Position numbers and translations under genes: made by a program
In this document: in pieces, positions 1-9,856 of the stretch
Layout of the letters: every line of letters starts with the position of its first letter
Position numbering within the stretch: the stretch's first letter is position 1
The notes under the pieces: generated by a model
Told to the model about the DNA's origin: nothing
The model's database searches: none
Seen by the model: the letters and a program-made list of their open reading frames with translations, nothing else
Source: Microglena sp. YARC
Lineage: Eukaryota > Chlorophyta > Chlorophyceae > Chlamydomonadales > Chlamydomonadaceae
Length of the DNA stretch: 64,000 nucleotides
NCBI GenBank assembly: GCA_022414725.1
Contig: CM039463.1
Span: forward strand, 26,673,003 to 26,737,002
Direction of reading: 5' to 3'

Positions 1-1507
<1,507 letters not shown>

Positions 1508-1696
1508 GAGAGGTGATGGCTCATGGTCCGGCTGGTAATCAAGCATAGCATCTGCCTTGATGATATAAGGGGCATTGGCGATGTCATGGCAGATAGCTGA
1601 GTACCACTCACCAAAATCCTTGCCTAGTTCATAGACGTTGAAATGGGCAGGCTTAATCTCGCTCAACCTCAAAGGTCCAGGATAGGGCCTATCCAT
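1508..1696 (-). pseudogene. gag-like N-terminal fragment running into poly-Asp
   Basis: A minus-strand frame opens with ATG at 1696 and codes about 63 ordinary residues (for example KDFGEWYSAICHDIANAP) before it enters the (GAT)n array and reads as Asp to a stop near 509. The pattern around the Trp-Tyr pair resembles the gag frame at 7347-7709. It also lies in the right place for a second copy of the same retroelement, downstream of the LTR at 2812-3060 and the proline-rich leader at 2190-2642 on this strand. The likely explanation is gag coding sequence disrupted by microsatellite growth. A real poly-Asp protein is unlikely. Confidence 0.5.
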
Positions 1697-2189
1697 TGGG
1701 AAGGTGTTGAGTTGAAGTTCGATCTTTCAAGAATCATGTGAGATGGAGGGTCCAGCGAGGTGGCCACCTTGGCGATCAGGAGGTGCCCCTCATCAGGCGA
1801 TTGCCGGATACTATCAAGTCAGAATCAAGTCGTGATCGTGGCCACGGCAGTACCTGAGGCTGTACTCCATGGCTTGGTCCTAAAACCAAGTCCGAAAAAC
1901 CATTTCCCGCCTTGTTCGAATCGAATTCGAAGCCCCCCATCTGTCGAAGGGCGACAAATGAGAACGCCCCATCTGTCGAAGGGCGACAAATGAAAACGTA
2001 ACAAGCATTCGCTTGCATGACGCATCCTCTTGCGAGGCTCTTGGAAACATGTCTTGCACAAGTGGTGTATCAATCACTGCTTGCCGCTCTTGTATTCGAC
2101 TTGTTTCAAGCCACAAGAGCTTTCAAGAGGTTTAGCTTATTTAAGAGGGGGAAACAAGAGGCGCAAAACTTACCGACGACTAGGATCCG
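1697..2189. other. Intergenic or retroelement interior; short direct repeat
   Basis: No gene is supported here. A block of about 28 bp containing CCATCTGTCGAAGGGCGACA occurs twice in tandem at about 1937-1993. The rest has only short unconvincing frames and is probably decayed interior of the retroelement whose LTR lies at 2812-3060. Confidence 0.5.
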
Positions 2190-2642
2190 TCAATTGTGGC
2201 CACGGAGCAGGATGGTGTTGGGGCGATGCCAGAGAGTGGTATTTGAGCGGCAGAGAGGGGGGGGGGGGGGGGGGGGAGAAAACGGAAGGGTAGGAGTTTT
2301 GGGAAGCCGGAGGTTGCGAGGCAATAGGAGATGAGAAATCGGGAGGGTGATTGGAAGCGAAGGGAGGGTAGGAGATTGGAGAAAGCTGTGGAGAGTTGCG
2401 AGGCAACGGGTCTGGGAGGAAATGGAATCTGGTGGGGGCGGGTTGGAGATGGAGGCCAAATGGGGAGAAAACGGGAGGGTGGGAGAGGGGGGCAGGGGGG
2501 GGGGGGGGGGGGGGGGGGCGCAGTGGGGGTGTTGTCTTGCGACGGCTGGAGGACAGCTTGTTGGCTCAGGGGAGCAAATCAATCCGGACGCGGATGATGG
2601 TCGTGCACAAAGGATGTTCCACACGGGGGAAGTCAATGTCAC
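2190..2642 (-). pseudogene. Proline-rich gag leader of a second LTR element
   Basis: A 150-residue minus-strand frame is rich in Pro and Ser because it crosses two poly-G tracts (2258-2276 and about 2497-2518) read as poly-Pro. It resembles the leader of the intact element at 7703-8133, which also has a poly-Pro run from a poly-G tract followed by a Pro/Leu/Ser-rich segment. Its position directly inside the LTR and primer-binding region at 2780-3060 fits a 5' gag leader. It is degraded, and I do not claim a protein product. Confidence 0.4.
2258..2518. repeat. Two poly-G tracts (about 19 and 22 nt)
   Basis: Uninterrupted G runs lie at about 2258-2276 and 2497-2518 within G-rich sequence. Long G homopolymers recur across the window in both retroelement and intron DNA. 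They are candidate quadruplex sites and also places where read-length errors are likely. Confidence 0.85.
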
Positions 2643-2779
2643 GGGTTGGAGAGTTTTCCTACTCGTCCTTTCGAAAGTTGAGATGAGCGCACGACAACAA
2701 TCAAAATGTCCTTTGCTCGGCGTAGTACCGCAGCGAAGGCCAATATAGCAATGAGGGGACCGTAACCTGAAGCTTGCTC

Positions 2780-2811
2780 GGCGCAGTGGTTAGCGTGATG
2801 GGCCCATAACC
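2780..2811 (-). promoter_or_regulatory. Primer-binding region matching the 5' half of initiator tRNA-Met
   Basis: Read on the plus strand this resembles the D-arm and anticodon arm of eukaryotic initiator tRNA-Met: GGCGCAGTGG, then GCGTG, then TGGGCCCATAACC with CAT at the anticodon position. On the minus strand it directly follows the 5' LTR (2812-3060), where the primer-binding site belongs. Drosophila copia is known to be primed by a half-molecule of initiator tRNA-Met. This match, longer than a usual primer site, suggests the same mechanism. No acceptor stem or T-arm follows, so it is not a tRNA gene. Confidence 0.6.
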
Positions 2812-3060
2812 TGAAGCTTTCCGGAGTTATGTACAGCGCACAGTGACGAAGGGAAGTAGCAAGAGAATCTGATCGCTATAGTTAGATAAAGCATTCAATC
2901 ATTGCGCTAGGAGATAGTACTGAGGTAGCACGGTACCTCAGGGTACCGGCATCAGAGTCCGTGCCATAGCTGGCAGCGGCACTACAGTACAGTGCTACAG
3001 GGCGGGAGTCCTGTGCACTCTAAGTCACTCTAGGTGAACCGGGAGAACCGGCGAATAACA
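2812..3060 (-). mobile_element. LTR of a second, diverged copy of the gag-only element
   Basis: The 249-bp segment begins TGAAGC and ends AATAACA on the plus strand, giving TG...CA ends on both strands. It shares blocks with the LTRs at 3856-4070 and 8205-8454: GCTTTCCGGAG at one end, GGCACTACAG inside, and ACCGGGAGAACCGG near the other end. It is clearly diverged. It is read as the 5' LTR of a minus-strand element whose interior continues toward position 1. Confidence 0.7.
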
Positions 3061-3239
3061 GCGACAGTAGATCTCGTGGCTTCCCCTTTCCCAACCCTAA
3101 ACCGTTCCAGCATACCCTAAATGGCTGTCCGTTGGCTGATGACTATTTTATCACATCTGCCCTCAGCATCGAGGCTAAGGTCACAGTCTAGTGATAAAAA
3201 CATTCGAGGTACACCCATTTCTGGTACTGTCCAGCCCTC
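3061..3239. other. Short spacer between LTR and reverse-transcriptase remnant
   Basis: No coding or repeat structure can be assigned, apart from two short CCCTAAA-like motifs. Confidence 0.4.
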
Positions 3240-3850
3240 TTAGCGCATGATTTCTATGATGGCTATGTATAAGAAGAGCTCATCGAGGGCTAGCCAGAAG
3301 TTATCCACATAGGTGGTGACCCAGGACCAGTTTCCATCAGCTTCCAGACGGACACACAGTGCAGGGTCAGAGGCAGTAGGACGAAAACCACACAACCGTA
3401 ACACACGACAAACCTCAGCACTCCACAACCTGGGGGCCTGTATGAGGCCATACAAGGACTAGATGATCTTGCAGACCAAGCCCTTGCCCCCTTCAAACCC
3501 CTCTGGCTGGGCAAGGTACAAGTCAAGCCCCTCTTCTAGGGTTGCGTTCAGAAACGCCGTTTTAATATCTAACTGGCGTGGGAATATCTTGCGGTGCCCC
3601 ATGCCAGCCAGAAAAACACGGAGGGTTGTTTTTGAGGTAACCGATGCAAACGTCAAGTCATAGTCAATGCCCTCACGCTGCAAAACTCCCCTTGCCACAA
3701 ACCGAGCTTTGTACCGTTCTGGTTGACCATCTACCCCATTTTTAATGGTGAAGAGCCACCGCCCAGTGATGGTTTCGCATCCACGGGGCAGCGGGGTTAG
3801 AATCCAAGTCTGGTGACCTTCCAAAGATGCCATTTCGTCTCTCATGGCCA
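3240..3850 (-). pseudogene. Ty1/copia reverse transcriptase remnant, interrupted
   Basis: The minus strand codes the core of a Ty1/copia reverse transcriptase. The order is a Trp-Ile-Leu motif, then DGQPERYKARFVARG, then GIDYDLTFASV, then RQLDIKTAFLN (3459-3850), followed by LYGLIQAPRLW and a catalytic-box segment YVDN (3240-3455). It is dead: a TAG lies just before LYGL, and the second Asp of the usual YVDD is Asn. The upstream end is cut exactly where the LTR element 3856-8454 is inserted, and coding resumes beyond it at 8460. It functioned in cDNA synthesis of a retrotransposon. Confidence 0.9.
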
Positions 3851-3855
3851 GAAGC

Positions 3856-4070
3856 TTTAGCTTTCCGGAGTGGTATAACTGAAACGTCACAGGGAATGGA
3901 CTAGAGGATTGTAATAGCTTACAGGTGCGAGGTTACAAGCGGGCGGGAAAGCCCGGCATAAGAAGAAGATGGCGGCAGTACATCAGGGTACTGAGGCCGC
4001 TGGGTGCAGGCCCTATCGGGCAGAGGCACTACAGCGTATGCAGTAGGACCGGGAGAACCGGTCAATAACA
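3856..4070 (-). repeat. 3' LTR (215 bp, internally deleted)
   Basis: It aligns along its length with 8205-8454 but lacks a segment of about 35 bp next to GCAGTCAGGC of the other copy. It also differs by several substitutions, so insertion is not very recent. Confidence 0.9.
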
Positions 4071-4080
4071 TCCCCCACAA
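4071..4080 (-). promoter_or_regulatory. Polypurine tract of the LTR element
   Basis: On the minus strand TTGTGGGGGA directly precedes the TGTTATTG start of the 3' LTR. This is the position and composition expected of the primer for plus-strand DNA synthesis. Confidence 0.75.
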
Positions 4081-4537
4081 TTCCTGGCATTCTCCATTCA
4101 GAAGAATTCTTGGAATTAGGAGGTATAAAGAAAAGGGACGCTAGAGTGAAAAATAGGAAGAAAATGGCAAAGTGCCTTTGGGACAGAAGGGCATTAGGTC
4201 TTGCTTGGGACATCAGGGAATTGTACATGTCTCAGAGGGACATGTGCAAGTACTTTTAGGAAAGGAAATCTGGCTCATTAACTAAAAGGTCTGCATGTCA
4301 GCTGTGTAGATGCCAGGGATCTGAAGGCAGAGGTCAACAGAGGGATCAGGGAACTAGGCTATTAGAGAGAATCTATGGGAGCAATGTTCTGTGTCTCAAA
4401 GAATGTAAAGTCAAGTAGAAGCACAAAGAGGGAGATTTCCCCCCATGATAAGAGATTTATCGTAGGAGAGATTGTGCTGGAAAGGTAACTTTGGGACATG
4501 AGAGGCAGTAATGGATCCAAAGTTTACTAGGCAGGTT
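4081..4537. other. Untranslated 3' interior of the LTR element
   Basis: No frame longer than about 70 codons is supported here. This is the stretch between the last gag-like frame and the polypurine tract. Confidence 0.5.
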
Positions 4538-5141
4538 CTAGTCTAGAGGTTCTGCAGCGTCCTCTGCAGGGTTCTCTGCAGGGTAGGGCACTTGATAGAT
4601 GCTATCTCTCTTTAGCCTCTTGGTGATGCACTGGTGGAAGTCATCCCACAGGTCGGGTTTTGGGTCAGGGTGGAACTGTGGGGGGAATGAGTTGAGGATG
4701 AAATAGTCCTGGTGGTTCCATGGGAGGGTAATTTCATCAATGTAGATGAGGAACGGGCTGGGTTCATTGTCTACTTTGATCTGGTGTGAGTGCATGAGGA
4801 TGCCAGGTTGTCTGTGTGTGGCTAGAGAGTATGCACTAACTAGGGCTGCTTGCAGGCAGATGGTCCATTTGAGTTGGTCCTTCATGTGTGGGGAACAGGT
4901 GTCATACTGGTACACCAGTGTGCGTGGCTAGGCTGCTGGTGTGAGGGTGAAGTGGTGTGATGATGTGAGCTGGATGTTCGGGCATGTCTGATGTTGACCA
5001 GATGGCATTGGGGAGTGATCTCAGGTGCATGTACTGGTCAAAGAAGGCAGTGATAAGAGTGTGCATAGGTACTCTGAACATGTTGACTAGGAGTTGTGGT
5101 GGGAGGGTTGGTGGTTGGCAAATCTTCTCCATGATTCCCAT
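4538..5141 (-). CDS. C-terminal gag-like frames of the LTR element
   Basis: Two overlapping minus-strand frames (4902-5141 and 4538-4915) code ordinary-looking protein. The second includes FLIYIDEITLPWNHQDYFIL and an acidic Pro/Glu/Ala tail ending at the stop near 4541. They continue from the upstream gag frames, so either a frameshift or damage separates the pieces. No protease or polymerase motif is present. Function beyond 'part of the element's only open region' is unknown. Confidence 0.45.
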
Positions 5142-5168
5142 GAGTTCTCCTAGAAGATAGTGGCCTTC

Positions 5169-5754
5169 CTAGGTTCCTGCAAGATTCTGGAAGCTGATCC
5201 TGCACATTGCAATGTTGTTTGTGACATCATCAGATTCGTAGTCAGAGGATGGTGATGATGAGGTGGGTGAGAAGTCTGTGATACCAACAGGTCTGATAGT
5301 ATTTGGAGAGTAGTTGGTGAATAGGTTGTGCTTGGGTTTCATGGTAGCAGAAGTGGTTGGCATGGCGGCACCGACAGGGTGGTATAGGTCAACTAACGAT
5401 GCTTCCATTAGGGCCAACTGGGCCATGGAAGCTCTGTCCTCAGCATTTCTTTTCCTAGAGGCTGCTGAGGCGGATCTAGTGGCTCTAGTGTTGCTGGGGT
5501 TGGCAGGTGGCAGAGTGGTTAGTGTTGGTGATGTGGTGAAGCCAGCTGCAATGCAGCAATCCGTCCATGTGGATGGCAGATCTTGGACTGTTGGCCAGGC
5601 TAGGGGCGGGCTGTGCTGGGAATCCTGGGGGTGGTCTGATGGGTGAGGGAGTGGTGAGTTGTGCTGACTGAGAAGGCCTATGTGCAAGGGCAGTGTCCCC
5701 TCTAGGGCACATAAGAGAGCTGTGGCCATAGCCACCACAGTTCCAGCATGTCAT
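5169..5754 (-). CDS. Gag-like frame with one CCHC knuckle
   Basis: The minus-strand frames begin with CWNCGGYGHSSLMC, a C-X2-C-X4-H-X4-C zinc knuckle of the retroviral nucleocapsid type. A Pro/Ser-rich stretch and an Ala/Ser/Asn-rich region follow. The knuckle and the downstream segment sit in different overlapping frames, which implies at least one frameshift. The probable role is RNA binding in the particle. It shares the GTAGACG-GGTTGCACGGCA block (about 6090) with the next upstream frame (about 6626), which suggests an internal duplication of the knuckle region. Confidence 0.55.
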
Positions 5755-6369
5755 GATCTGGGTAGGGATTCTGTCCTTTCTGGGGCCCCTTGGAGGAATA
5801 GGAGGAGGGGCAGGAGGAGCAGGTGGGTCAGGAGGGGGAGGAGGAGGAGCAGGTGCGTGGTGCAGGAGGAGGTGGTGCAGGAGGAGGAGGTGGAGCAGGA
5901 GGAGGAGATGGAAGAGGAGGTGATGCCAGCAAGAAGCGTTGTCTCCATCTGGATTTTCCTTCTGGTCCTAGGTGGTGGACCACTGAACCATTGTTCCTGG
6001 CTCAAGGTACCATGGGTCACCAGGGGTATCATTGTCTGGGTGGTCAGATGGGGATGGGTGGTACAAACTGGTGGTGTACAGTCCACTTGTAGACGTGGTT
6101 GCACGGCATTCCAGACCAGTGGTGTAGGTAAGCAGACCATCTCCATGCTGATACGGCAGTTCAATCTATGCAAGTTGACAGTCAATGTGGATTTGGATGT
6201 CATCATCATATGTCAAGATTGCTGGTGCACTGATGAAGTTGCAGGTGTTGGGCAATGGGACAACTAGAACATTTAGCAGGGTTACTACAAGTCCTTTTCC
6301 TTGAAGCACAGCTGTTCCAGTGTAGTAGCACAGTACTGGTGTGGAGTAGCCAGGTGGGAGTATTGACAC
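5751..6369 (-). pseudogene. Broken middle part of gag-like region
   Basis: Overlapping minus-strand frames (5751-6209, 6166-6369) link the two zinc-knuckle segments. 5780-5930 is a purine-rich GGAGGAGCAGG-type tandem repeat, read as Ser/Leu-rich or Thr-rich sequence. No intact single frame crosses this region. Confidence 0.4.
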
Positions 6370-6496
6370 TGGTGGGTTGAGCTTGGTGACTCTGATGAGG
6401 GAGTCAGCATTGGAGGTTATGTGCCATTTGAAATCAGTGTTGAGGCACCAGTGGGCTTGGAGGTAGGGAGAAAGGGATAAGGAACTGGGGGCAATC

Positions 6497-7423
6497 TCAT
6501 GAGCGAGTGGCGGGGGAAAATCCTATCTCAGAGTCAGTATTATCAAGGATCTCACCGTCACTAGAGTCATTTCCAGGCTCTTCATTCTCATTCTCAGATT
6601 CTTGAGGAGTGGTGAGCTGGGAGTTTGTAGACGCGGTTGCACGGCACGGGTTGGGGCAGACGGTCCTGTCATGGTCATAGCCACCACATCTTGTGCACGT
6701 GACATCAGTGGGCTCAAGTTTGACTGATGAGAAGCACTGTTTGGCAAAGTGTCCTTTGCCAGCACAATTTGCACAGATCTCCAGCAACTTGCTGGGGATG
6801 GGGTTGATGGATGGGTCTAGGTGAATAGGATATGCTGGGTCCCACGTTGGTAGCTCGCAACTGGAGCATTGTCCCACATGATGGCCTGGTCCTCCACAGT
6901 TGGTGCAAGAGTCACTGATAGATGCATACTGCGAATTACTGGGACAGATGGAAGATGTGTGGCCAAATCCTGTGCAGATGAGGCATTGGTCGTAGTGAGG
7001 TGGCCACCTGCCTGCCAGAGGGTTCTGCGGCTGAGGCTGAGGGGGAAATGGAGGGACAACATCGACGTGGACTCCCCATACGTAGAGCATGGGAATGACT
7101 CCGCGTAGAAAATCTGCAGCAGCTGCTGCGTCGTCAAATGCTCGAGAGACGGATGGTGCGTCATTATTTGAGGTTGGAGTTGGAGGTGCCGAGGATTCAG
7201 GCTCTTCGGCTGGTGGGGAGGGAGGCTCTCGTGCTGGTGCGTGTTGGAGGAGGATGGATAACATCCTGAGGGGAAGCTGTAGAGCGGTGGGTGGATTTGC
7301 AAGGCAGGGTGAGAATGGTATAGGAGTCGAAGAAAGGGTTTGAACCTCATACGAAACTGGGCATGAGTCTGAACCCGTGTCCATAGTTTCGTCGAAGGTA
7401 GCGGCGGAGAGCTCGAGCCGCAT
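6497..7423 (-). CDS. Gag polyprotein with four CCHC zinc knuckles
   Basis: A 308-codon minus-strand frame. The first half is Pro/Ala/Ser-rich and probably disordered. Then come four knuckles at roughly residues 147-161, 173-186, 214-227 and 241-254: CLICTGFGHTSSIC, CTNCGGPGHHVGQC, CANCAGKGHFAKQC and CTRCGGYDHDRTVC. The C-terminus is acidic (NENEEPGNDSSDGEILDN). C-X2-C-X4-H-X4-C knuckles bind single-stranded RNA in retroelement nucleocapsids. One to two knuckles are usual, so four in a row plus a fifth downstream is unusual. There is no fused protease or RT. Confidence 0.85.
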   Translation of the reverse strand: MRLELSAATFDETMDTGSDSCPVSYEVQTLSSTPIPFSPCLANPPTALQLPLRMLSILLQHAPAREPPSPPAEEPESSAPPTPTSNNDAPSVSRAFDDAAAAADFLRGVIPMLYVWGVHVDVVPPFPPQPQPQNPLAGRWPPHYDQCLICTGFGHTSSICPSNSQYASISDSCTNCGGPGHHVGQCSSCELPTWDPAYPIHLDPSINPIPSKLLEICANCAGKGHFAKQCFSSVKLEPTDVTCTRCGGYDHDRTVCPNPCRATASTNSQLTTPQESENENEEPGNDSSDGEILDNTDSEIGFSPATRS

Positions 7424-7709
7424 TATTAGTGTGGCTGTTTATGATCTCAGCAAGGGAAGGAGTACAGTTGCGTAAGATGTGATCCATGCATGGCCATGTA
7501 GTTGGATAAGGGTGTAATCCTGCTTGATCTCTGGTAGTGGAAACCATTGGAGGGTTCATCAACTGGGATGGGGCATTCTCAAGATCAGCATCTACAACTG
7601 AGAAGACTGAGCTCTCTTGGAGTAAGGGGGCAACAAGTTCTGCATACCATTGCGCAAAGACACTGTAGCCTCCCTTACCATCGTATGGAGTGGCCTTGTG
7701 TCCTAGCAT
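7347..7709 (-). CDS. Gag core (capsid-like) frame
   Basis: A 120-codon minus-strand frame with MLGHKATPYDGKGGYSVFAQ at its start, an aromatic FAQWYAEL segment and a basic RALRRYLRR stretch. It overlaps the start of the zinc-knuckle frame in a different phase, so the original gag was probably one protein now split by an indel, or read by frameshifting. By position it would be the particle-forming part. No family match can be asserted from sequence alone. Confidence 0.5.
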   Translation of the reverse strand: MLGHKATPYDGKGGYSVFAQWYAELVAPLLQESSVFSVVDADLENAPSQLMNPPMVSTTRDQAGLHPYPTTWPCMDHILRNCTPSLAEIINSHTNNAARALRRYLRRNYGHGFRLMPSFV

Positions 7710-7834
7710 CGTTGCGGGTCTTGGATAGGGAGAAATGGAGATCTCTTCAGGAAGTAGAGAATGGGAGTTGACGATCTTGGAGAGGGGGAAATGGAGATTC
7801 TAAGGGAAGTAGAAATGGGAATGGTTTGGGGAGG

Positions 7835-7865
<31 letters not shown>

Positions 7866-8133
7866 CTTGCGAGGCCGACGAGGTTATAGGGGATGGCGGA
7901 AGGGTACGAGAGGGGAAATGATGGGTAGGCGCAGGGGTGGGGGTGGTTAGGTTGGTTGTTGCGGTAGCAGTCTGGATTGATCCAGCTGGGAAGGGAAGTG
8001 CTTCGAGCTTGTCGAACACTTGGTGGCCAAAGCGAGTACAGTTGTTCTGGGCCTGTAGTCCTCTTCTTTGGGAGTTGCGGTGGCAACAAGCAAAGACACT
8101 GCGTATGCCGGGGAACGAGGGATCAACGGGCAA
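7703..8133 (-). CDS. Gag leader with poly-Pro run
   Basis: The minus-strand frame begins MPVDPSFPGIRSVFACCHRN at 8133. It is Pro/Ser/Thr-rich and includes a poly-Pro run coded by the poly-G tract at 7838-7865. A second frame covers the same bases, so the length of the homopolymer decides which frame joins the downstream gag core. The start lies about 70 bp inside the 5' LTR and primer region, as expected for gag. Confidence 0.45.
7838..7865. repeat. Poly-G tract (about 28 nt) inside gag
   Basis: An uninterrupted G run on the plus strand, read as poly-Pro on the coding strand. Confidence 0.9.
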
Positions 8134-8163
8134 GGGCGACAGACTCCTGATGCGGATGATCTG

Positions 8164-8204
8164 ATGCAGTGGATAACGCGTAGACGGGTTGATGGGCGAT
8201 AACC
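8164..8204 (-). promoter_or_regulatory. Primer-binding region, tRNA-Met-half-like
   Basis: On the plus strand GCAGTGG, TAACGCG and GATGGGCGATAACC appear in the same order as in the tRNA-Met-like segment at 2780-2811, with an insertion of about 9 bp and CC changed to CG next to the anticodon. It directly abuts the 5' LTR, so it is read as the same primer site in a more diverged state. Confidence 0.5.
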
Positions 8205-8454
8205 TTTAGCTTTCCGGAGTGATATAACTGAAACGTCACAGGGAATGGACTGGAGGATTGTAATAGCTTACAGGTGCGAGATGACAAGCGGGCGGGAAAG
8301 CCCGGCATAAGAAGAAGATGGCGGCAGTACATCAGGTTACTGACGCCGCTGGGTGCAGGCCCTATCGGGCAGAGGCACTACAGCTTATGCAGTCAGGCGG
8401 GAAGCCTGGCGCTCTAGGACACTCTTGCAGGACCGGGAGAACCGGTCAATAACA
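8205..8454 (-). repeat. 5' LTR (250 bp)
   Basis: It matches 3856-4070 and begins TGTTATTGACCGG on the minus strand. The other end reads TTTAGC on the plus strand where the related LTR 2812-3060 has TGAAGC, so the terminal TG has mutated. Confidence 0.9.
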
Positions 8455-8459
8455 GAAGC

Positions 8460-8505
8460 CAGTGTTCCCTGTCAGGGTTATCAAGGGCAACTGCTCGCTT
8501 GTATG
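8460..8505 (-). pseudogene. Split upstream part of the copia RT
   Basis: Minus-strand codons here read TYKRAVALDNPDREHW and run up to the insertion point. In frame they lead into the RT sequence that resumes at 3850 when one copy of the 5-bp duplication is discounted. The pattern of an acidic-Pro stretch followed by Trp is typical of the start of the copia RT domain. This supports insertion of the LTR element into an RT gene. Confidence 0.7.
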
Positions 8506-8589
8506 TTCAAGTTCAATGTCCGTAGGTGGGTGCAGCTCGGAGGTACCTTAAATTGGAAGACGGTGAGCAGCTCGGTGTTGACTGATACT

Positions 8590-9161
8590 TAGGGCTGTCA
8601 AGCTTTATATCGCCCGGTATTTATGTTACCGTGTACCGTACGATATATCGTAGGGTAAGCTTATTATGTGCACCGATATTATGCGTATCGGGTGATGGAT
8701 ATTATGTGTATCGGGTGATGCGATACTATGTGTATTTTGGGGATTACCGTACGATATATCGTGTTTACCGTACGATATCTCGTGTTTAACCATATCCTGT
8801 GGTCCTGTGGTCTACGAAAATATCTTACACTCGGCAGGTCGGCGGTATGATTCTCGTCAGGAGCACCTGAGTCTGGGCCAGGAAATTTAGTACACCGCCT
8901 TATACCGTACGATATATCACGATATACCGTACGGTAATAGACCACGATATTACCTTTTTTTTCTATCTCCCTCAGTATTGGTTCATTTGACTTGATTTTA
9001 AGTGTATGGACGTGTAAACGGTATTTCCTGTTATATCCCCTTGGTCTTATACTGATTTCCCCAAAAAAGGGTATAAAAATATCGTACGGTATCGATACCG
9101 TACGGTATATCACGATATATTGTACGGTAATTGAAAATACCGTACGGTATTGACAGCCCTA
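8590..9161. mobile_element. Non-autonomous hAT-type DNA element, 572 bp
   Basis: The ends are inverted repeats TAGGGCTGTCAA (8590-8601) and TTGACAGCCCTA (9150-9161), the classic hAT terminus. The element is flanked by a perfect 8-bp duplication CTGATACT (8582-8589, 9162-9169). The interior is packed with palindromic copies of TACGATATATCGTA and CCGTACGGTA. It carries a central block shared with 33183-34000, including GGTTCATTTGACTTGATTTT and a GATTCTCGTCAGGAG segment. No transposase is coded, so it would need one supplied in trans. Confidence 0.9.
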
Positions 9162-9174
9162 CTGATACTCCAAT

Positions 9175-9275
9175 TGAAATTGGAAGTGAAATTGTTACAT
9201 CCGTGTAATACAGTTACTCACAGGACGTGATGTTAAGGACACCACAGCATAAGCCGGAGCTAGCTATAGTCACCG
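9175..9275. repeat. Dispersed repeat, first copy
   Basis: About 95 bp from GAAATTGTTACATCCGTGTA to GCTAGCTATAGTCACCGTA recurs almost unchanged at 39405-39491. The copies have different flanks. The family is unknown. Confidence 0.8.
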
Positions 9276-9774
9276 TAGGACCACCACATTGAGAAGAATC
9301 ACCGCCGATGCAAGCACCGTTGGGATACTCCAACTCTTAATCAAATTTTCTTGGTAAAAAAACTGCTTCAAACGGCAAGCAGCCAAATTGCTGGCTGCAG
9401 CTATATACAAAGCTTTAGTTCAATTATCAATCCAAGGTCGAAGTTCAAAGCGAGTCGGAGAGATTTGTCGGCGAGCAGCCAAATTGCTGGCTGAATCTCT
9501 GTAACCAAGTTGAAGTTCGAAGTCCATCTTTCCTCCTGGTACCCATGACCAGAAGCTCATGTAGCACTTTGTTGGAACAGACGTGCATCTGTCAGTCTGT
9601 CATAAGACACGCCGCTATGGTTGGTAAGAAACTAAGAACTGGGAGATTATATCCAAATTGCATTTACTCATCTAATACATCACCGGCAGATGTCATTGCG
9701 GCGCCTCACTATGTCGTCAGACACACAAAAATTGCCAACAAACCCTCCTTTGCTTGCGACTCACCCATGGCAGC
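9276..9774. other. Spacer without a supported gene
   Basis: It contains two copies of GCAGCCAAATTGCTGGCTG (about 9377 and 9476), a short dispersed repeat seen again near 62345. Frames in this stretch are short and unconvincing. Confidence 0.4.
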
Positions 9775-9856
9775 AAGTGCGTCGCTCCACCCGGGCAGCT
9801 GTTCAATCAAAACGAACACCAGCGCTAGGTCAATGACGAATCTGGTAGAACGGAAA
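9775..9856 (-). CDS. Candidate internal exon of an unidentified gene
   Basis: On the minus strand an 82-nt segment lies between a good acceptor (TGTATTTTCTAG) and a consensus donor (GTGAGTCG). It reads FRSTRFVIDLALVFVLIEQL followed by PGWSDALAAMG, a hydrophobic and then amphipathic stretch. No partner exons could be assigned; it lies downstream of the thioredoxin stop codon, so it should belong to another transcript. It may be part of a membrane protein. Single-exon evidence only. Confidence 0.35.

Larger units (their letters stand above)
3856..8454 (-). mobile_element. Intact-looking gag-only LTR retrotransposon (4.6 kb)
   Basis: Two direct LTR copies (8205-8454 as 5' LTR, 3856-4070 as 3' LTR on the minus strand) enclose gag-like frames with several CCHC zinc knuckles. 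No protease, integrase, RT or RNase H is seen in the 4.1-kb interior. The element is flanked by a perfect 5-bp duplication GAAGC (3851-3855 and 8455-8459). A purine tract abuts the 3' LTR, and a tRNA-Met-like primer region abuts the 5' LTR. The structure matches plant TR-GAG-type non-autonomous elements, which depend on enzymes from another element. The insertion splits a copia RT gene, so it is younger than that copy. Confidence 0.88.

Noticed and set aside
2780..2811. Functional tRNA-Met gene
   Set aside because: Only the 5' half is present, with no acceptor or T-arm, and it sits exactly at the primer position of an LTR element.
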